A stretch of 64,000 nucleotides of DNA from NCBI RefSeq assembly GCF_000647975.1, contig NZ_JFKE01000005.1:345938-409937 (forward strand), in the 5' to 3' direction. The position numbers and the translations under genes are program-made. Source of the DNA: Actibacterium mucosum KCTC 23349 (GTDB lineage Bacteria > Pseudomonadota > Alphaproteobacteria > Rhodobacterales > Rhodobacteraceae). Each line of letters begins with the position of its first letter. Within the stretch, counting starts at the first letter, position 1. The notes under the pieces are model-generated. The model saw nothing but the letters and a program-made list of their open reading frames with translations, was not told where the DNA came from and searched no databases. Shown one piece after another: positions 1-9,304 of this stretch.

Positions 1-172
1 TGGTCAGGCCGATAATGCCGTTGCCATGGGTCAGCGCAGCGGTGCAAAGCACCTGTACCTGATCGGCGCTGAGCCGTCCGATATGGGGGCGCACACGGAC
101 AATCAGACCATCGCCCGAGGCCATGGGGCGCCACGCGCCCGGGCACCAGCCTTTGGCGGCAGGGCGGTTCAC
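1..172 (-). CDS. cobG: CobG-like precorrin-3B synthase, N-terminal part only
   Basis: Only the first 57 codons are present; the gene runs off the left edge. The product starts with residues resembling KGWCPGAWRPMASGDG, the opening of precorrin-3B synthase, an Fe-S/siroheme-sulfite-reductase-fold monooxygenase of the aerobic cobalamin route. The start is a GTG at 172-170 that overlaps the cobN stop as GTGA, so the two are probably translationally coupled. Family assignment rests on a short N-terminal segment; the catalytic Cys cluster lies outside the window. A ferredoxin/sulfite reductase relative is the alternative, but position right after cobN favours CobG. Confidence 0.75.
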   Translation of the reverse strand, partial: MNRPAAKGWCPGAWRPMASGDGLIVRVRPHIGRLSADQVQVLCTAALTHGNGIIGLT

Positions 173-3100
173 AGGCTGGCCTCCAGATCGGCGCGGATCG
201 AGTTGCGGCGTGTCGCCCACAGGCCCGCTCCATCCAGCGCGGCGAACTGGTCGCGCATGGCCTGCAGCGCGCCGGGATTGGCCTCGGCCAGGAAGGCGGT
301 GACATCGGCGTCGCCCAGCGTGGCGTCGTAATAGAGGTCAAACAGATGCGCGGGCACTGCGGCGGCCAGCTGTGCAAAAGCGGCCATATGGTCCAGCGTT
401 GCCGCGATCTCGGCCGCGCCACGAAAGCCGTGGCGCTGCATACCGGCCAGCCAGTTCGGGTTGGTGGCGCGGGCCCGGACAATGCGCGCGATTTCCTCGG
501 GCAGGGCGCGCATCTGTGGCTGGGCGGGATCGGTATTGTCGAGGTGATAAAGCGCGGCATTGCCCCCCGAGACCGCCTGCGCCGCGGCAAACCCGGCCTC
601 GTGCGCGGCGTAGTCGGCGGCCAGCAGGATGTCGGTTTCCGGCAGGTCCTGCAGGTGCACGAAACTGTCGGCCTGTGCGACGCGCGCGGCAATGGCCTGC
701 GGGGCGTGTTCGGGTTCGGCCCCGTCCAGTGCCCAGCTGCTGGCGGCCAGCCATGCGGCCCCGGCGCGGGCGCGCGCGTCGTCGGAAAAGGTTTCGGCCA
801 GATGCCCCATGCTCAGCCCGTATTGTCCCGGTTGCGGGCCAAAAACGCGGGCAGATGGGGCCTGGCCCGCGTAGGGGTTCCAGTCGGGTGCCTCGTCGCG
901 TGCCGCCAAGGCGCGGGTGGCCTGGGCGAACAGGGACGAAAGGGTGGGAAACACGTCACGGAAGAGGCCCGAAACACGCAGGGTCACGTCGATCCGGGGG
1001 CGGTCCATCTCGGCCAGCGGCAGCACCTCGATGCCCGACACACGTTCCGAGCCTTTGTCCCAGATCGGCCGTACGCCCAGCAGGTGCAGCGCCATGGCGA
1101 ACTCTTCGCCCGCTGTGCGCATGGTGGCCGAGCCCCAGAGGTCGACCACCAGCCCGCGCGGATAGTCGCCGTGGTCCTGCAAGTGGCGGCGCACCAGTTC
1201 CCCGGCCAGTTTCACCCCCTGGGCGTAGGCGGCGCGGGTGGGCACCGCGCGCGGGTCGGTGGTGAAGAGGTTGCGGCCGGTGGGCAGCACGTCGGTTCGG
1301 CCCCGATAGGGTGACCCGGAGGGGCCGGGCGCGATGCGTTTGCCGGCCAGCGCGTCGCGCAGGGCGTGCCGCTCGTCGGTCGCTGGCGCGCCCTTCTCGC
1401 TGGCGTGGCGGCCAAAGATATGCAGCCCGTCGCCGAACTGGCTTTCCTTGATGTCGCAGACGAAGCGGTCGATGCGGGTGATGGCCTCGGCTGTTGAGGT
1501 GGCGCGGTTCAGGCCAAGATCGTCCTCGACCCCCAGCGCTTGTGCCTCGGCGCGGATGTCGGATTGCAGGCGGTCGCGGCGTTTGGGATCCAACCCGTCG
1601 GCGTTGGAGAACTCGTCCAGCAGCGCCTCGAGCCCAGCCATGCGGTCGGGCGTGGCGCTGTCGCGCATCGGTGGTGGCAGATGGCCCAGCGTTACCGCAC
1701 CGATCCGGCGTTTGGCCTGCGCGGCCTCGCCGGGATCGTTCACGATGAACGGATAGATCACCGGCAGCGCGCCGGTCAGCACCTCGGGCCAGCAGCCATC
1801 CGACAGGGCCACCGATTTGCCCGGCAGCCATTCCAGCGTGCCATGGGCCCCCATATGGATCAGCGCGTCGGCCTGGCTTTGTAGCCACAGGTAAAACGCC
1901 ACATAGCCGTGGCGCGGGGTGCGGGCGAGGTCGTGATAGTCGTCATCGCGGTTGTCGCGCTGCCCGCGTTCGGGTTGCAGCGCCACAAGGGCCGCACCGC
2001 GCCGCGTGGCAGGGAAATGGAACGCGTTTTCAGCGACCAGCGGGTCGGTTTCGGGGGCACCCCACGCCGCAGTCAGATCGTCCTGCAAGGGTTGCGGCAG
2101 GGCCGCGAGGGCCTTTGCATAGGCGGTCAAGGGCCAGGTGACGCGATCCAAGGTCAAAGCGTCCTGCAGCGCCGGGCCGGGGGGGATGGCATAACCCTCT
2201 TCGGCCAGATCCCCCAACAGCGCTTCGGTCGATGCGAGGGGGTCCAAGCCCACCGCATGCGCCATCTGCCAGCTCTTGCCCGGATAGGTCGACAGGACAA
2301 TCGCAAGGCGTTTATCTGTGTTGGCACGCTGCAATCCCACCCAGCCGTGAACCCGGTTCGCGATGGCGGCGATCCGGTCGGCATCCGGCTGGTGTGCCAT
2401 GCGGGCAAATTGCAGCGCGTCGTCGCGGGGGCCGGGTTCCTTAAAGCTGGCCACGCCGCCGGTCAGGCGGCCATCCACCTCGGGCAGGACCACATGCATG
2501 GCCAGATCGGCGGGCGACAATCCACGCTCAGCCTCGGCCCAGGCTTTGCGACTGGACGTGCTGAGCGCCACCTGAAACACAGGCACGTCGGCGACATCCA
2601 GGGGGGAACGCCCGTTGCTGCCTTTGCCGGAAAACGACGTGATATTCACGATGGCAGCGGGCGCGTGGTGGGCAACCTGCCGTTCCAGCCAGCCCGCGGC
2701 CAGTGGCGCCTTCAGCGACGGCGCGAAAAGCGCCAATACGTCGTAACCTTGCGCCCGGAATGCCGCGAACAGCGCGGTCACCGGGGCCATGTCAGCCGCG
2801 GCCAGATAGGCGCGGTAAAAGGTGACCAGTATGCGCGGCTTGTCCCCCCAGGCCAGAGCCGGACAGCGCACGCCGTCTTCGGGCGTCCAGGCGCCAACCA
2901 TCGGCAGAACCTTGGCGCCTTTTACCGGCCCGGCATAAAGCCCCGCCGACAGTGCCAACTGCGCCAGGGCCGCCTGCGCCGCAATCGCGCCGCCTTCGTC
3001 ACACAGATGCGTCAAGCGGTGCAGCGTGCTGACCGGCAGGGTCGAGGCCGCGTCCAACTGAGGATCGGGCCGCCCATCGGCCGGCAGCACCGCCAGCGCA

Positions 3101-3432
3101 ATGCCGCGCTCCTGGCACAGCGCCTGCACCTGTTGCAGCCCGTATTGCCAATACGGCACCCCGCCGATCAGCCGGATCAGGATGCCTTTGGCACCCGTAA
3201 GCGTCTGTTCCACATAGGTGTCAACCGACAGTGGGTGTTTCAGCGCCGCCAGATTGGCCAGCCGCAGCGTTGCGTCAAAACCGCCTTCGCGTGCCCGTTG
3301 CCACCCTGCCGCGAAAGCGCCCAGATCGCTGTCGGAAAACGACAACACCACCAGATCGGCGGGGCTTTGCCCCAGATCCTGCGGTGTGTCGGCCTCGTCC
3401 AGCCCGTGGCTTTCGCGAAAGATGACATGCAT
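169..3432 (-). CDS. cobN: Cobaltochelatase subunit CobN
   Basis: 1087-residue large subunit of the aerobic, ATP-dependent cobaltochelatase, which inserts Co2+ into hydrogenobyrinic acid a,c-diamide together with CobS and CobT (neither is in this window). Family-typical stretches are visible in the middle of the protein, such as HMGAHGTLEWLPGKS and PFIVNDPGEAAQAKRR. The length is somewhat below the ~1270 residues of the Pseudomonas denitrificans protein but the fold appears complete. The gene starts 6 bases after the cobW stop and overlaps cobG by a GTGA, so it sits third in a riboswitch-led operon DUF1636-cobW-cobN-cobG. A magnesium chelatase H-subunit homologue is the only close alternative; the cob context argues against it. 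Confidence 0.95.
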   Translation of the reverse strand: MHVIFRESHGLDEADTPQDLGQSPADLVVLSFSDSDLGAFAAGWQRAREGGFDATLRLANLAALKHPLSVDTYVEQTLTGAKGILIRLIGGVPYWQYGLQQVQALCQERGIALAVLPADGRPDPQLDAASTLPVSTLHRLTHLCDEGGAIAAQAALAQLALSAGLYAGPVKGAKVLPMVGAWTPEDGVRCPALAWGDKPRILVTFYRAYLAAADMAPVTALFAAFRAQGYDVLALFAPSLKAPLAAGWLERQVAHHAPAAIVNITSFSGKGSNGRSPLDVADVPVFQVALSTSSRKAWAEAERGLSPADLAMHVVLPEVDGRLTGGVASFKEPGPRDDALQFARMAHQPDADRIAAIANRVHGWVGLQRANTDKRLAIVLSTYPGKSWQMAHAVGLDPLASTEALLGDLAEEGYAIPPGPALQDALTLDRVTWPLTAYAKALAALPQPLQDDLTAAWGAPETDPLVAENAFHFPATRRGAALVALQPERGQRDNRDDDYHDLARTPRHGYVAFYLWLQSQADALIHMGAHGTLEWLPGKSVALSDGCWPEVLTGALPVIYPFIVNDPGEAAQAKRRIGAVTLGHLPPPMRDSATPDRMAGLEALLDEFSNADGLDPKRRDRLQSDIRAEAQALGVEDDLGLNRATSTAEAITRIDRFVCDIKESQFGDGLHIFGRHASEKGAPATDERHALRDALAGKRIAPGPSGSPYRGRTDVLPTGRNLFTTDPRAVPTRAAYAQGVKLAGELVRRHLQDHGDYPRGLVVDLWGSATMRTAGEEFAMALHLLGVRPIWDKGSERVSGIEVLPLAEMDRPRIDVTLRVSGLFRDVFPTLSSLFAQATRALAARDEAPDWNPYAGQAPSARVFGPQPGQYGLSMGHLAETFSDDARARAGAAWLAASSWALDGAEPEHAPQAIAARVAQADSFVHLQDLPETDILLAADYAAHEAGFAAAQAVSGGNAALYHLDNTDPAQPQMRALPEEIARIVRARATNPNWLAGMQRHGFRGAAEIAATLDHMAAFAQLAAAVPAHLFDLYYDATLGDADVTAFLAEANPGALQAMRDQFAALDGAGLWATRRNSIRADLEASL

Positions 3433-3438
3433 CGGCGG

Positions 3439-4536
3439 TTACTCGGCCGCCTCGGCCACAACGCCAAGGGCGGCGTGGATTTTGGCGGTTACGATGTCGT
3501 CATGCTGACCAATCACCACCAGTCGGCCCTGCCGCGCCTCGTCGGGCTTCCAGGGCCGGTCAAACTGATGGCGCACCCGCGCACCAACCGCCTGAACCAG
3601 CAGGCGCATCGGCTTTCCGGCCACAGCGGCATAGCCTTTGACCCGCAGGATGTTCAGGTCGTTGGCCATCGCTTCGATGGCGGTAACCAGCTGCGCGGGG
3701 TCGGTGAGTTCGGGGATGTTGACAACGATGGAGTCGAAATCGTCGTGATCATGGTCATGGTGGTGATGATGGTCGTGGTCGTGGTCGTGATGGTGATGAT
3801 GATGCGCCTCGTGATGCGAGGGGCGGGCGTCGATGTCATCCTCGGCGGCGGCCTCCAACCCCAGGATCACGCGGGGGTCTACCGCGCCTTCGGCCACTTC
3901 GACCATCGGCAAGGCCCGCGGGGCGTGATCGGCAATCATCGCCTTGGCTTTCGCCACCCCGTCGGCCCCGGCCAGATCGGGCTTGGTCAGCAAGATGATA
4001 TCGGCACAGGCGATCTGATCCTCGAACACCTCGGACAGTGGCGTTTCGTGGTCCAGGCTGTCGTCGGCCTCGCGCTGCGCATCCACGGCGGCGACATCGG
4101 GGGCGAACCGCCCGGCGGCCACGGCCTCGGCATCGGCCAGGGCGATCACCCCGTCCACCGTGATGCGCGAGCGGATATCGGGCCAGTCAAACGCCTTGAG
4201 CAACGGTTTCGGCAGGGCCAGCCCCGAGGTCTCGATCAGGATATGCTCGGGCTTGGGATCCAGCGCCATCAAGGCCTCGATCGTCGGGATGAAATCATCG
4301 GCCACGGTGCAGCAGATACACCCATTGGCCAGTTCCAGGATGTTCTCGGCCGGGCAATCGGGGATCGCGCAGGATTTCAAAATCTCGCCATCCACCCCGA
4401 CATCGCCGAACTCGTTCACCACAATCGCCAGCCGCTTGCCTTGCGGGTTCTGCATCAGGTGGCGCACCAGCGTGGTCTTGCCCGATCCAAGAAAGCCGGT
4501 GATCACGGTGACAGGGGTTTTTGACAGATCGGTCAT
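3439..4536 (-). CDS. cobW: CobW-type GTP-dependent metallochaperone
   Basis: 365 residues, G3E-family GTPase. The Walker A GFLGSGKTT lies at residues 14-22, the metal-binding CxCC (C73, C75, C76) in NGCICC, and the TKPD guanine-specificity motif near 184-187. A strongly His/Asp-rich stretch at residues 241-268 sits between the GTPase and C-terminal domains and probably loads or buffers metal. CobW is thought to deliver cobalt to the CobNST chelatase, which fits its position directly upstream of cobN. I chose ATG 4536 because the upstream extension is non-conserved and overlaps the preceding gene; this start overlaps the DUF1636 stop by ATGA. Confidence 0.95.
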   Translation of the reverse strand: MTDLSKTPVTVITGFLGSGKTTLVRHLMQNPQGKRLAIVVNEFGDVGVDGEILKSCAIPDCPAENILELANGCICCTVADDFIPTIEALMALDPKPEHILIETSGLALPKPLLKAFDWPDIRSRITVDGVIALADAEAVAAGRFAPDVAAVDAQREADDSLDHETPLSEVFEDQIACADIILLTKPDLAGADGVAKAKAMIADHAPRALPMVEVAEGAVDPRVILGLEAAAEDDIDARPSHHEAHHHHHHDHDHDHHHHHDHDHDDFDSIVVNIPELTDPAQLVTAIEAMANDLNILRVKGYAAVAGKPMRLLVQAVGARVRHQFDRPWKPDEARQGRLVVIGQHDDIVTAKIHAALGVVAEAAE

Positions 4537-4907
4537 TCGGTAGCCTCCAGCGGGGGAATGCGGGCGATGCAGTTCTTGCGGAAATGTTCGGGGCGTTCGC
4601 GCCACGGCACCAGCCCGTCAGCTGTCGCGGCATAGCGCGCCGCGCCCTCGGCCACGATGTCGGGGCCGGTCTCTTCGGTCAGGTTGCCATAGACATAGGT
4701 CCACCGTTTCGGCCCGCCACGCAGCACCACCGAACAGCCGCTGTCACAGTTCGACAGGCATTCAACCCCCTTCAGTTCAACGTTGTCGGGCAGGTTCGCC
4801 GCGCTCAACCGGTCCAGCATCACCGCGCCGGGGCGCGGCCCCTCGGCATCGGTTGGCTGACCGCGCCGGCAGGTCGTACAGACCAGAAGTTCCACAATTT
4901 CAGTCAT
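4533..4907 (-). CDS. DUF1636 family protein, cysteine-rich, cobW-associated
   Basis: 124 residues. Cysteines sit in VCTTCRR near the N terminus and in CLSNCDSGCS in the middle, an arrangement typical of thioredoxin-fold [2Fe-2S] or metal-binding proteins; DUF1636 members are commonly found next to cobW. It is the first gene after the cobalamin riboswitch and overlaps cobW by ATGA, so a role in cobalt handling or in electron supply to corrin ring synthesis is inferred, not shown. Start choice: an AAAGGA lies 6 bases before ATG 4907 but directly abuts the alternative ATG at 4913, so 4907 is preferred. Confidence 0.85.
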   Translation of the reverse strand: MTEIVELLVCTTCRRGQPTDAEGPRPGAVMLDRLSAANLPDNVELKGVECLSNCDSGCSVVLRGGPKRWTYVYGNLTEETGPDIVAEGAARYAATADGLVPWRERPEHFRKNCIARIPPLEATE

Positions 4908-5017
4908 CTTCATTCCTTTATCGGCCCAAAGGCCGGGATGAAGACGGAGGGCAGATGGCGGGCAAGCCGGGGCCGGACCCGTCACCGGAACACCCCGTCC
5001 GGTTCACGTATCGTCGT

Positions 5018-5200
5018 CACTGGCAGGTCTCCCGGCTTGCGGATGTCCAAGCGGTGGCTTGGGCGGCGTCCCGGCCTTCCCGGCATCTTGCCAGTGGCGA
5101 GGGGGGCCTCTCCGGTCACGGTCGCGGGGGCGGCTGCGCTTGGGGCCTTTGGGGCCCGTGTTGCATTCCCTTTTCACCTGCCATGTGGCAGGAACCAGTG
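5018..5200 (-). promoter_or_regulatory. Cobalamin (adenosylcobalamin) riboswitch
   Basis: Read on the minus strand, this segment opens with CACTGG (5200-5195) that pairs with CCAGTG (5023-5018) to close P1. It contains a GGTGAAAAGGGAA-like element, a GCCGCCCCCGCGAC core and the B12 box AGCCGGGAGACCTGCC. These are the conserved parts of the AdoCbl riboswitch. A hairpin of ACCGGA/TCCGGT follows just downstream and could form the regulatory stem or loop-loop contact. It precedes DUF1636-cobW-cobN-cobG, so high cobalamin should lower their expression, probably at translation since no U-tract follows. It fills most of the 344-base gene-free stretch 4908-5251; the promoter of cobO must lie in the same DNA on the other strand. 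Confidence 0.92.
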
Positions 5201-5251
5201 CAGAACCGAATGCGCCGAAGGGCGCGCCCTTGTCAAGCGCAGAGAGTTTTC

Positions 5252-5860
5252 ATGGACGATATCGACGCCCGCCACAAAGCGAAAATGCAGAAAATCAAGG
5301 CCGCGCGCGACAAGATGATGGCCACCAAGACCGAGGAAAAGGGTCTGATCATCGTCAATACCGGCCCCGGCAAAGGCAAATCCAGCGCCGGATTCGGCAT
5401 GATCATGCGCTGTATCGCGCATGAGATGCCCTGCGCCGTGGTGCAGTTCATCAAGGGCGCGATGGCCACGGGCGAGCGTGATTTCCTCGAAACCCATTTC
5501 CCTGAGGCCTGCAAGTTCTATGTCTCGGGCGAGGGGTTCACCTGGGAAACGCAAGACCGTGCCCGCGATATTGCCAAGGCCGAAGCGGGCTGGGAACTGG
5601 CCAAGCAGTTGATCCGCGACCCCGCTAACCGCTTTGTTTTGCTGGATGAAATCAACATCGCGCTGCGCAACGACTATCTGGATATCGACGATGTGGTCGG
5701 CTTTCTGCTGACCGAAAAGCCCGACATGACGCATGTCTGCCTGACCGGCCGCAACGCCAAACCCGAACTGATCGAGGCCGCCGATATGGTGACCGAGATG
5801 ACCCTGCTGAAACACCCGTTCCGCGACGGCATCAAGGCGCAGGCGGGGGTGGAGTTCTAG
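5252..5860 (+). CDS. cobO: Cob(I)yrinic acid a,c-diamide adenosyltransferase
   Basis: 202 residues, CobO/CobA family (BtuR type). It transfers the 5'-deoxyadenosyl group of ATP to Co(I) of the corrinoid. The P-loop GPGKGKSS at about residues 38-45 is the family's inverted-orientation ATP site; FVLLDEIN and HVCLTGRNA are further family stretches. I start at ATG 5252, with AGAGAG just upstream, because the longer upstream frame runs through the riboswitch region. Divergent from the riboswitch-controlled operon and not itself downstream of the riboswitch. Confidence 0.96.
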   Translation: MDDIDARHKAKMQKIKAARDKMMATKTEEKGLIIVNTGPGKGKSSAGFGMIMRCIAHEMPCAVVQFIKGAMATGERDFLETHFPEACKFYVSGEGFTWETQDRARDIAKAEAGWELAKQLIRDPANRFVLLDEINIALRNDYLDIDDVVGFLLTEKPDMTHVCLTGRNAKPELIEAADMVTEMTLLKHPFRDGIKAQAGVEF

Positions 5861-5889
5861 ATAAGCCTTTGTAAGTAAAAGAATTTCCC

Positions 5890-6711
5890 ATGAGCGTGAA
5901 AGTCAAGGAATGGCACCTGTCGTTGCCGTGTTGGCACGGCCCCGAGATGCGGGTCGTCATGGTGGCCGATCTGCATGCCTGCTGGCCCTGGATGTCGGTG
6001 GCGCGGGTGCGGCGAATTGTTGAGCAGGCCCAAGGGCTTGGCGGTGATCTGATCGCGCTGATGGGGGATTATCCGGGCCATGTGTTTCCGGCCACCAGGG
6101 TCTCGGCCGATGCGGTGGCCGACGCTTTGGGCGCGCTGCACGCGCCGCTGGGCGTTTACGCGGTGTTTGGCAATCACGATTGGCGCGACGACCCCGTCGC
6201 GCAGGCCGAAAACCAGGCCGAGACCTTTTGGCACCGGTTGCTGGCGGTGCAGGGCCTGAAGGTTCTGGAAAACGCGGCGGTCGAAATAACGCATAAAAAT
6301 CAGGATTTTACCCTGGCCGGCTTGGGATCTCAGCGGTCGCATTACCGCAAGAAAATCCCGGTATTCGGGCGCAATTACGGCCATGGCATCGACGACCTTG
6401 GCAAGGCGCTGAAAGGTACATCGCGGGACCAGTTCACCCTGCTTTTGGCGCACGAGCCGGATGTATTTGCCACGCTGCCCGACGGGGTGGACCTGACGCT
6501 GAGCGGTCATACCCATGGCGGCCAGATCCGCCTGCGCAACCGCGCCTATGTGGTGCCCTCGGCCTTTGGCGAACGCTACGCCTATGGCCATGTGCATGAA
6601 AACGGGCGCGATCTGGTGGTGTCGGGCGGGTTGGGCTGTTCGGGGATCCCGGTGCGGATCGCGATGCCGCCCGAGCTGACGGTGGTGACCATCCGGTCTG
6701 GCGATGTTTAA
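5890..6711 (+). CDS. Metallophosphoesterase (YaeI/YkuE-like)
   Basis: 273 residues of the calcineurin-like phosphoesterase fold. Metal-ligand motifs appear in order: VADLHA, LMGDY, GNHDW, LLLAHEP and GHTHGGQIR. This is the YaeI/YkuE subgroup, whose members hydrolyse phosphodiesters or lipid phosphates. No transmembrane helix or signal peptide is evident, unlike YkuE. The substrate cannot be told from sequence. It sits 29 bases after cobO and before cobQ; a link to cobalamin metabolism is possible only by position. Confidence 0.88.
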   Translation: MSVKVKEWHLSLPCWHGPEMRVVMVADLHACWPWMSVARVRRIVEQAQGLGGDLIALMGDYPGHVFPATRVSADAVADALGALHAPLGVYAVFGNHDWRDDPVAQAENQAETFWHRLLAVQGLKVLENAAVEITHKNQDFTLAGLGSQRSHYRKKIPVFGRNYGHGIDDLGKALKGTSRDQFTLLLAHEPDVFATLPDGVDLTLSGHTHGGQIRLRNRAYVVPSAFGERYAYGHVHENGRDLVVSGGLGCSGIPVRIAMPPELTVVTIRSGDV

Positions 6712-6780
6712 CGGGGATTTTAAACTTTGAGCCCGGGGCCAAGGCCGCAGTTTAAACTTTTGGCTTCCCCCGCCGCGGGG

Positions 6781-6801
6781 GCGCCGCCCGGCGGGCGGCG
6801 C
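6781..6801. repeat. Perfect GC hairpin in the metallophosphoesterase-cobQ spacer
   Basis: GCGCCGCCC-GGC-GGGCGGCGC forms a 9-bp perfect stem with a 3-base loop. A second dyad, CCCCC-GCCGC-GGGGG, lies immediately before it. No T-run follows on either strand, so this is at best an atypical terminator. The same spacer (6712-6862) also holds two direct copies of TTTAAACTTT (6719-6728 and 6751-6760). Confidence 0.5.
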
Positions 6802-6862
6802 GGTTACGGAAGTTTAACGGATGGGTTTGCGCGGCAGGCGCGGCGCGTTAGAAGAGCCGGCG

Positions 6863-8326
6863 ATGACTGATCCAAAATCCAACCGCGCGCTGATGATCCA
6901 GGGCACCGGCTCGAACGTGGGCAAGTCGATGCTGGTGGCGGGCCTGTGCCGGGCTGCGGTGCGGCGCGGGCTGCGCGTGGCGCCGTTTAAGCCGCAGAAC
7001 ATGTCGAACAACGCGGCCGTGACCGAGGATGGCGGCGAGATCGGCCGGGCGCAGGCGTTGCAGGCGCGGGCCTGCGGGGTGGCGCCGCATACGGACATGA
7101 ACCCGGTTCTGCTGAAGCCCGAGACCGATATGGGCAGCCAGGTGGTGGTACAGGGGCAGCGGCTGACCACGGTGCGGGCGCGCGACTACAAGGCGCTGAA
7201 GCCGCGGTTGATGACCCATGTGCTGGAAAGTTTCCACCGCCTGAAGGCGTCGCACGATCTGGTGATCGTCGAAGGCGCGGGCAGCCCGGCCGAGGTCAAC
7301 CTGCGCGCCGGTGATATCGCCAATATGGGGTTCGCGCGGGCCGCCGATGTGCCGGTGATCCTGACCGGAGATATCGACCGCGGCGGCGTGATCGCGCAGA
7401 TTGTCGGCACGCAGGCGGTGATCGACCCGGAAGACGCGGCGATGGTTGCGGGCTTTATGGTGAACAAGTTTCGCGGCGACCCGTCGCTTTTCGACGATGG
7501 CTATGCCCTGATCGAGCGCCACACCGGGTGGCGCGGGTTTGGGGTGCTGCCGTGGTTCGACGGCGCGCATCGGCTGCCCGCCGAAGACGCGCAGGATCTG
7601 GGCGCTGCGCGCGGGACGGGCGGCTTTCACATCGCGGTGCTGACGCTGTCGCGGATCGCCAATTTCGACGATCTGGACCCGCTTTCGGCCGAGGCCGGGT
7701 GCCGGGTAACCATGGTGCGCGCGGGGCAAGCCGTGCCGGGCGACGCTGATCTGGTGATTATCCCCGGCAGCAAGTCCACACGCGGCGATCTGGCCTTTCT
7801 GCGCGATCAGGGTTGGGACGTGGACCTGGCCGCGCACATGCGCCGGGGCGGGCGCGTCTTGGGCATTTGCGGCGGCTACCAGATGCTGGGCACCGCCGTG
7901 CATGACCCTGACGGAATCGAGGGCCCGGCAGGCAGCACACCGGGGCTGGGGCTGTTAGAGGTGGAAACGGTCATGACCCCGGCCAAGGCGCTGCGGCAGG
8001 TGCGGGCAGTACATGTGCCAACCGGCCAGCCCATGCGCGGTTATGAGATCCATATTGGCCGCACGGATGGCCCTGATTGCGCCCGACCCTTTGCCAGGGT
8101 CGATGGCCGCGACGAGGGCGCGATGCGGGCCGATGGGCGCGTCGCTGGCAGCTATTTGCATGGTATGTTCAGCGATGACAGCTTTCGCTCGGCCTATCTG
8201 TCAGGGATGGGTGCCCCGAAGTCGGACCTGCAATTCGAAGCCGGGGTCGATGCGGTACTGGATGATCTGGCCACCCATGTCGCGACACATCTGGACGTGC
8301 CGGGCCTGCTGTCGGTGGCGCGTTAG
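6863..8326 (+). CDS. cobQ: Cobyric acid synthase (glutamine-hydrolysing)
   Basis: 487 residues. Amidates the b, d, e and g side chains of adenosylcobyrinic acid a,c-diamide using glutamine and ATP. The N-terminal BioD-like domain has the P-loop variant GTGSNVGKS; the C-terminal triad-type glutaminase has [12 protein letters not shown] with the nucleophile Cys, and a late SYLHGMF with the His. Start chosen at ATG 6863 ([16 protein letters not shown]), matching the family N terminus rather than the Arg-rich extension upstream. It converges on cobD with a 4-bp overlap at the stops. Confidence 0.96.
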   Translation: MTDPKSNRALMIQGTGSNVGKSMLVAGLCRAAVRRGLRVAPFKPQNMSNNAAVTEDGGEIGRAQALQARACGVAPHTDMNPVLLKPETDMGSQVVVQGQRLTTVRARDYKALKPRLMTHVLESFHRLKASHDLVIVEGAGSPAEVNLRAGDIANMGFARAADVPVILTGDIDRGGVIAQIVGTQAVIDPEDAAMVAGFMVNKFRGDPSLFDDGYALIERHTGWRGFGVLPWFDGAHRLPAEDAQDLGAARGTGGFHIAVLTLSRIANFDDLDPLSAEAGCRVTMVRAGQAVPGDADLVIIPGSKSTRGDLAFLRDQGWDVDLAAHMRRGGRVLGICGGYQMLGTAVHDPDGIEGPAGSTPGLGLLEVETVMTPAKALRQVRAVHVPTGQPMRGYEIHIGRTDGPDCARPFARVDGRDEGAMRADGRVAGSYLHGMFSDDSFRSAYLSGMGAPKSDLQFEAGVDAVLDDLATHVATHLDVPGLLSVAR

Positions 8327-9291
8327 GTCAGGGCCTTTTCCAGCCGCGCCCAGTTGGCGTCGCCATCGGTCAGGCCCAACCGCATCCACCCTTTGGAGTA
8401 AGGGAAGACACGCGACCAGATGTGATGGTGCGCCAATTGCCTTTGCGTGGCCACTGCATCGCCGGTGTCGTAAAGCCGGAACAGGGTCGTGCCGCCTTTG
8501 ACCACCCACCCGGCCCTGGCCGCCAGACCGTCCAGCCGTTCGGCATCTGATGCAAGGCGGTTGATGGTCCGGCCCCGCCATGTCTCGTCGGCATAGGCGG
8601 CCAGTCCGATCTGAACCGCCGCACCGGATACCGGCCATGGCCCGGCCATCTCGGCCAGTTTCGCGATGTTGGCTTCCCCACCGATGGCAAACCCCAGCCG
8701 CAGACCGGCAAGGCCGAAGAATTTGCCAAACGAGCGCAGCACCACAATTCCGCGTGTGTCCTTGGTGAGGTGCGGGGCAACGGACAGGCCCGGGTGCGGC
8801 TCGGCAAAGCTTTCGTCGATGATCAGCAGGCCGGTGGCGCGGGCCAGGTTGCGCAGATCGGTAGGGGTGTGGCGTTGCCCGTCGGGGTTGTTGGGGTTCA
8901 CAACCACGGCAAGGTCCGCACCTTCGAGTGCAGACAGGGTCTCCACCGTCTCGACCCGCCATCCCGACTGACGCAGGCTGGCGGCGTGTTCGTTATAGGT
9001 TGGGCCCAGAACGCGCGCGCGGCCACGCATGGCCAGTTGGGGCATCAGCTGAATCGCGGCCTGCGCTCCGGCAAGCGGCACCATGGGCGCGGTGGTACCA
9101 AAGGCCCGGGCGGCGGTTTCGGTCAGCGCCGCAAGATCAGCTTTTGTGGGCAGGGCGGTCCAGGCGCGGGCAGACAGTTCGGGCACCGGAAATGGGCGCG
9201 GGTTGATCCCCGTCGACAGGTCGATCCAATCGCCCGGCGCGCCGCCAAATTCAGCGATGGCCGTATCCAGATTTCCACCGTGATCACGCAT
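8323..9291 (-). CDS. cobD: Threonine-phosphate decarboxylase
   Basis: 322 residues, fold-type I PLP enzyme of the histidinol-phosphate aminotransferase-like group (called CobC in Pseudomonas). Makes (R)-1-amino-2-propanol O-2-phosphate from L-threonine phosphate. Visible features are [15 protein letters not shown] at the N terminus, NPNNPDG, the LIIDESF loop and [17 protein letters not shown] with the PLP lysine. An in-frame GTG lies at 9297, but GAGGAG is well spaced only for ATG 9291. It is the last gene of phosphatase-kinase-cbiB-cobD, which together make and attach the aminopropanol linker. Confidence 0.93.
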   Translation of the reverse strand: MRDHGGNLDTAIAEFGGAPGDWIDLSTGINPRPFPVPELSARAWTALPTKADLAALTETAARAFGTTAPMVPLAGAQAAIQLMPQLAMRGRARVLGPTYNEHAASLRQSGWRVETVETLSALEGADLAVVVNPNNPDGQRHTPTDLRNLARATGLLIIDESFAEPHPGLSVAPHLTKDTRGIVVLRSFGKFFGLAGLRLGFAIGGEANIAKLAEMAGPWPVSGAAVQIGLAAYADETWRGRTINRLASDAERLDGLAARAGWVVKGGTTLFRLYDTGDAVATQRQLAHHHIWSRVFPYSKGWMRLGLTDGDANWARLEKALT

Positions 9292-9304
9292 GATCACTCC
9301 TCTG

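Noticed and set aside
1909..4524. 871-codon open frame on the plus strand opposite cobN/cobW
   Set aside because: Antisense shadow of two certain genes in high-GC DNA; its composition (Gly/Arg/Gln/His-rich) and lack of any domain fit no real protein.
5898..6597. 246-codon minus-strand frame opposite the metallophosphoesterase
   Set aside because: Metallophosphoesterase motifs are complete on the plus strand; the antisense frame has no domain.
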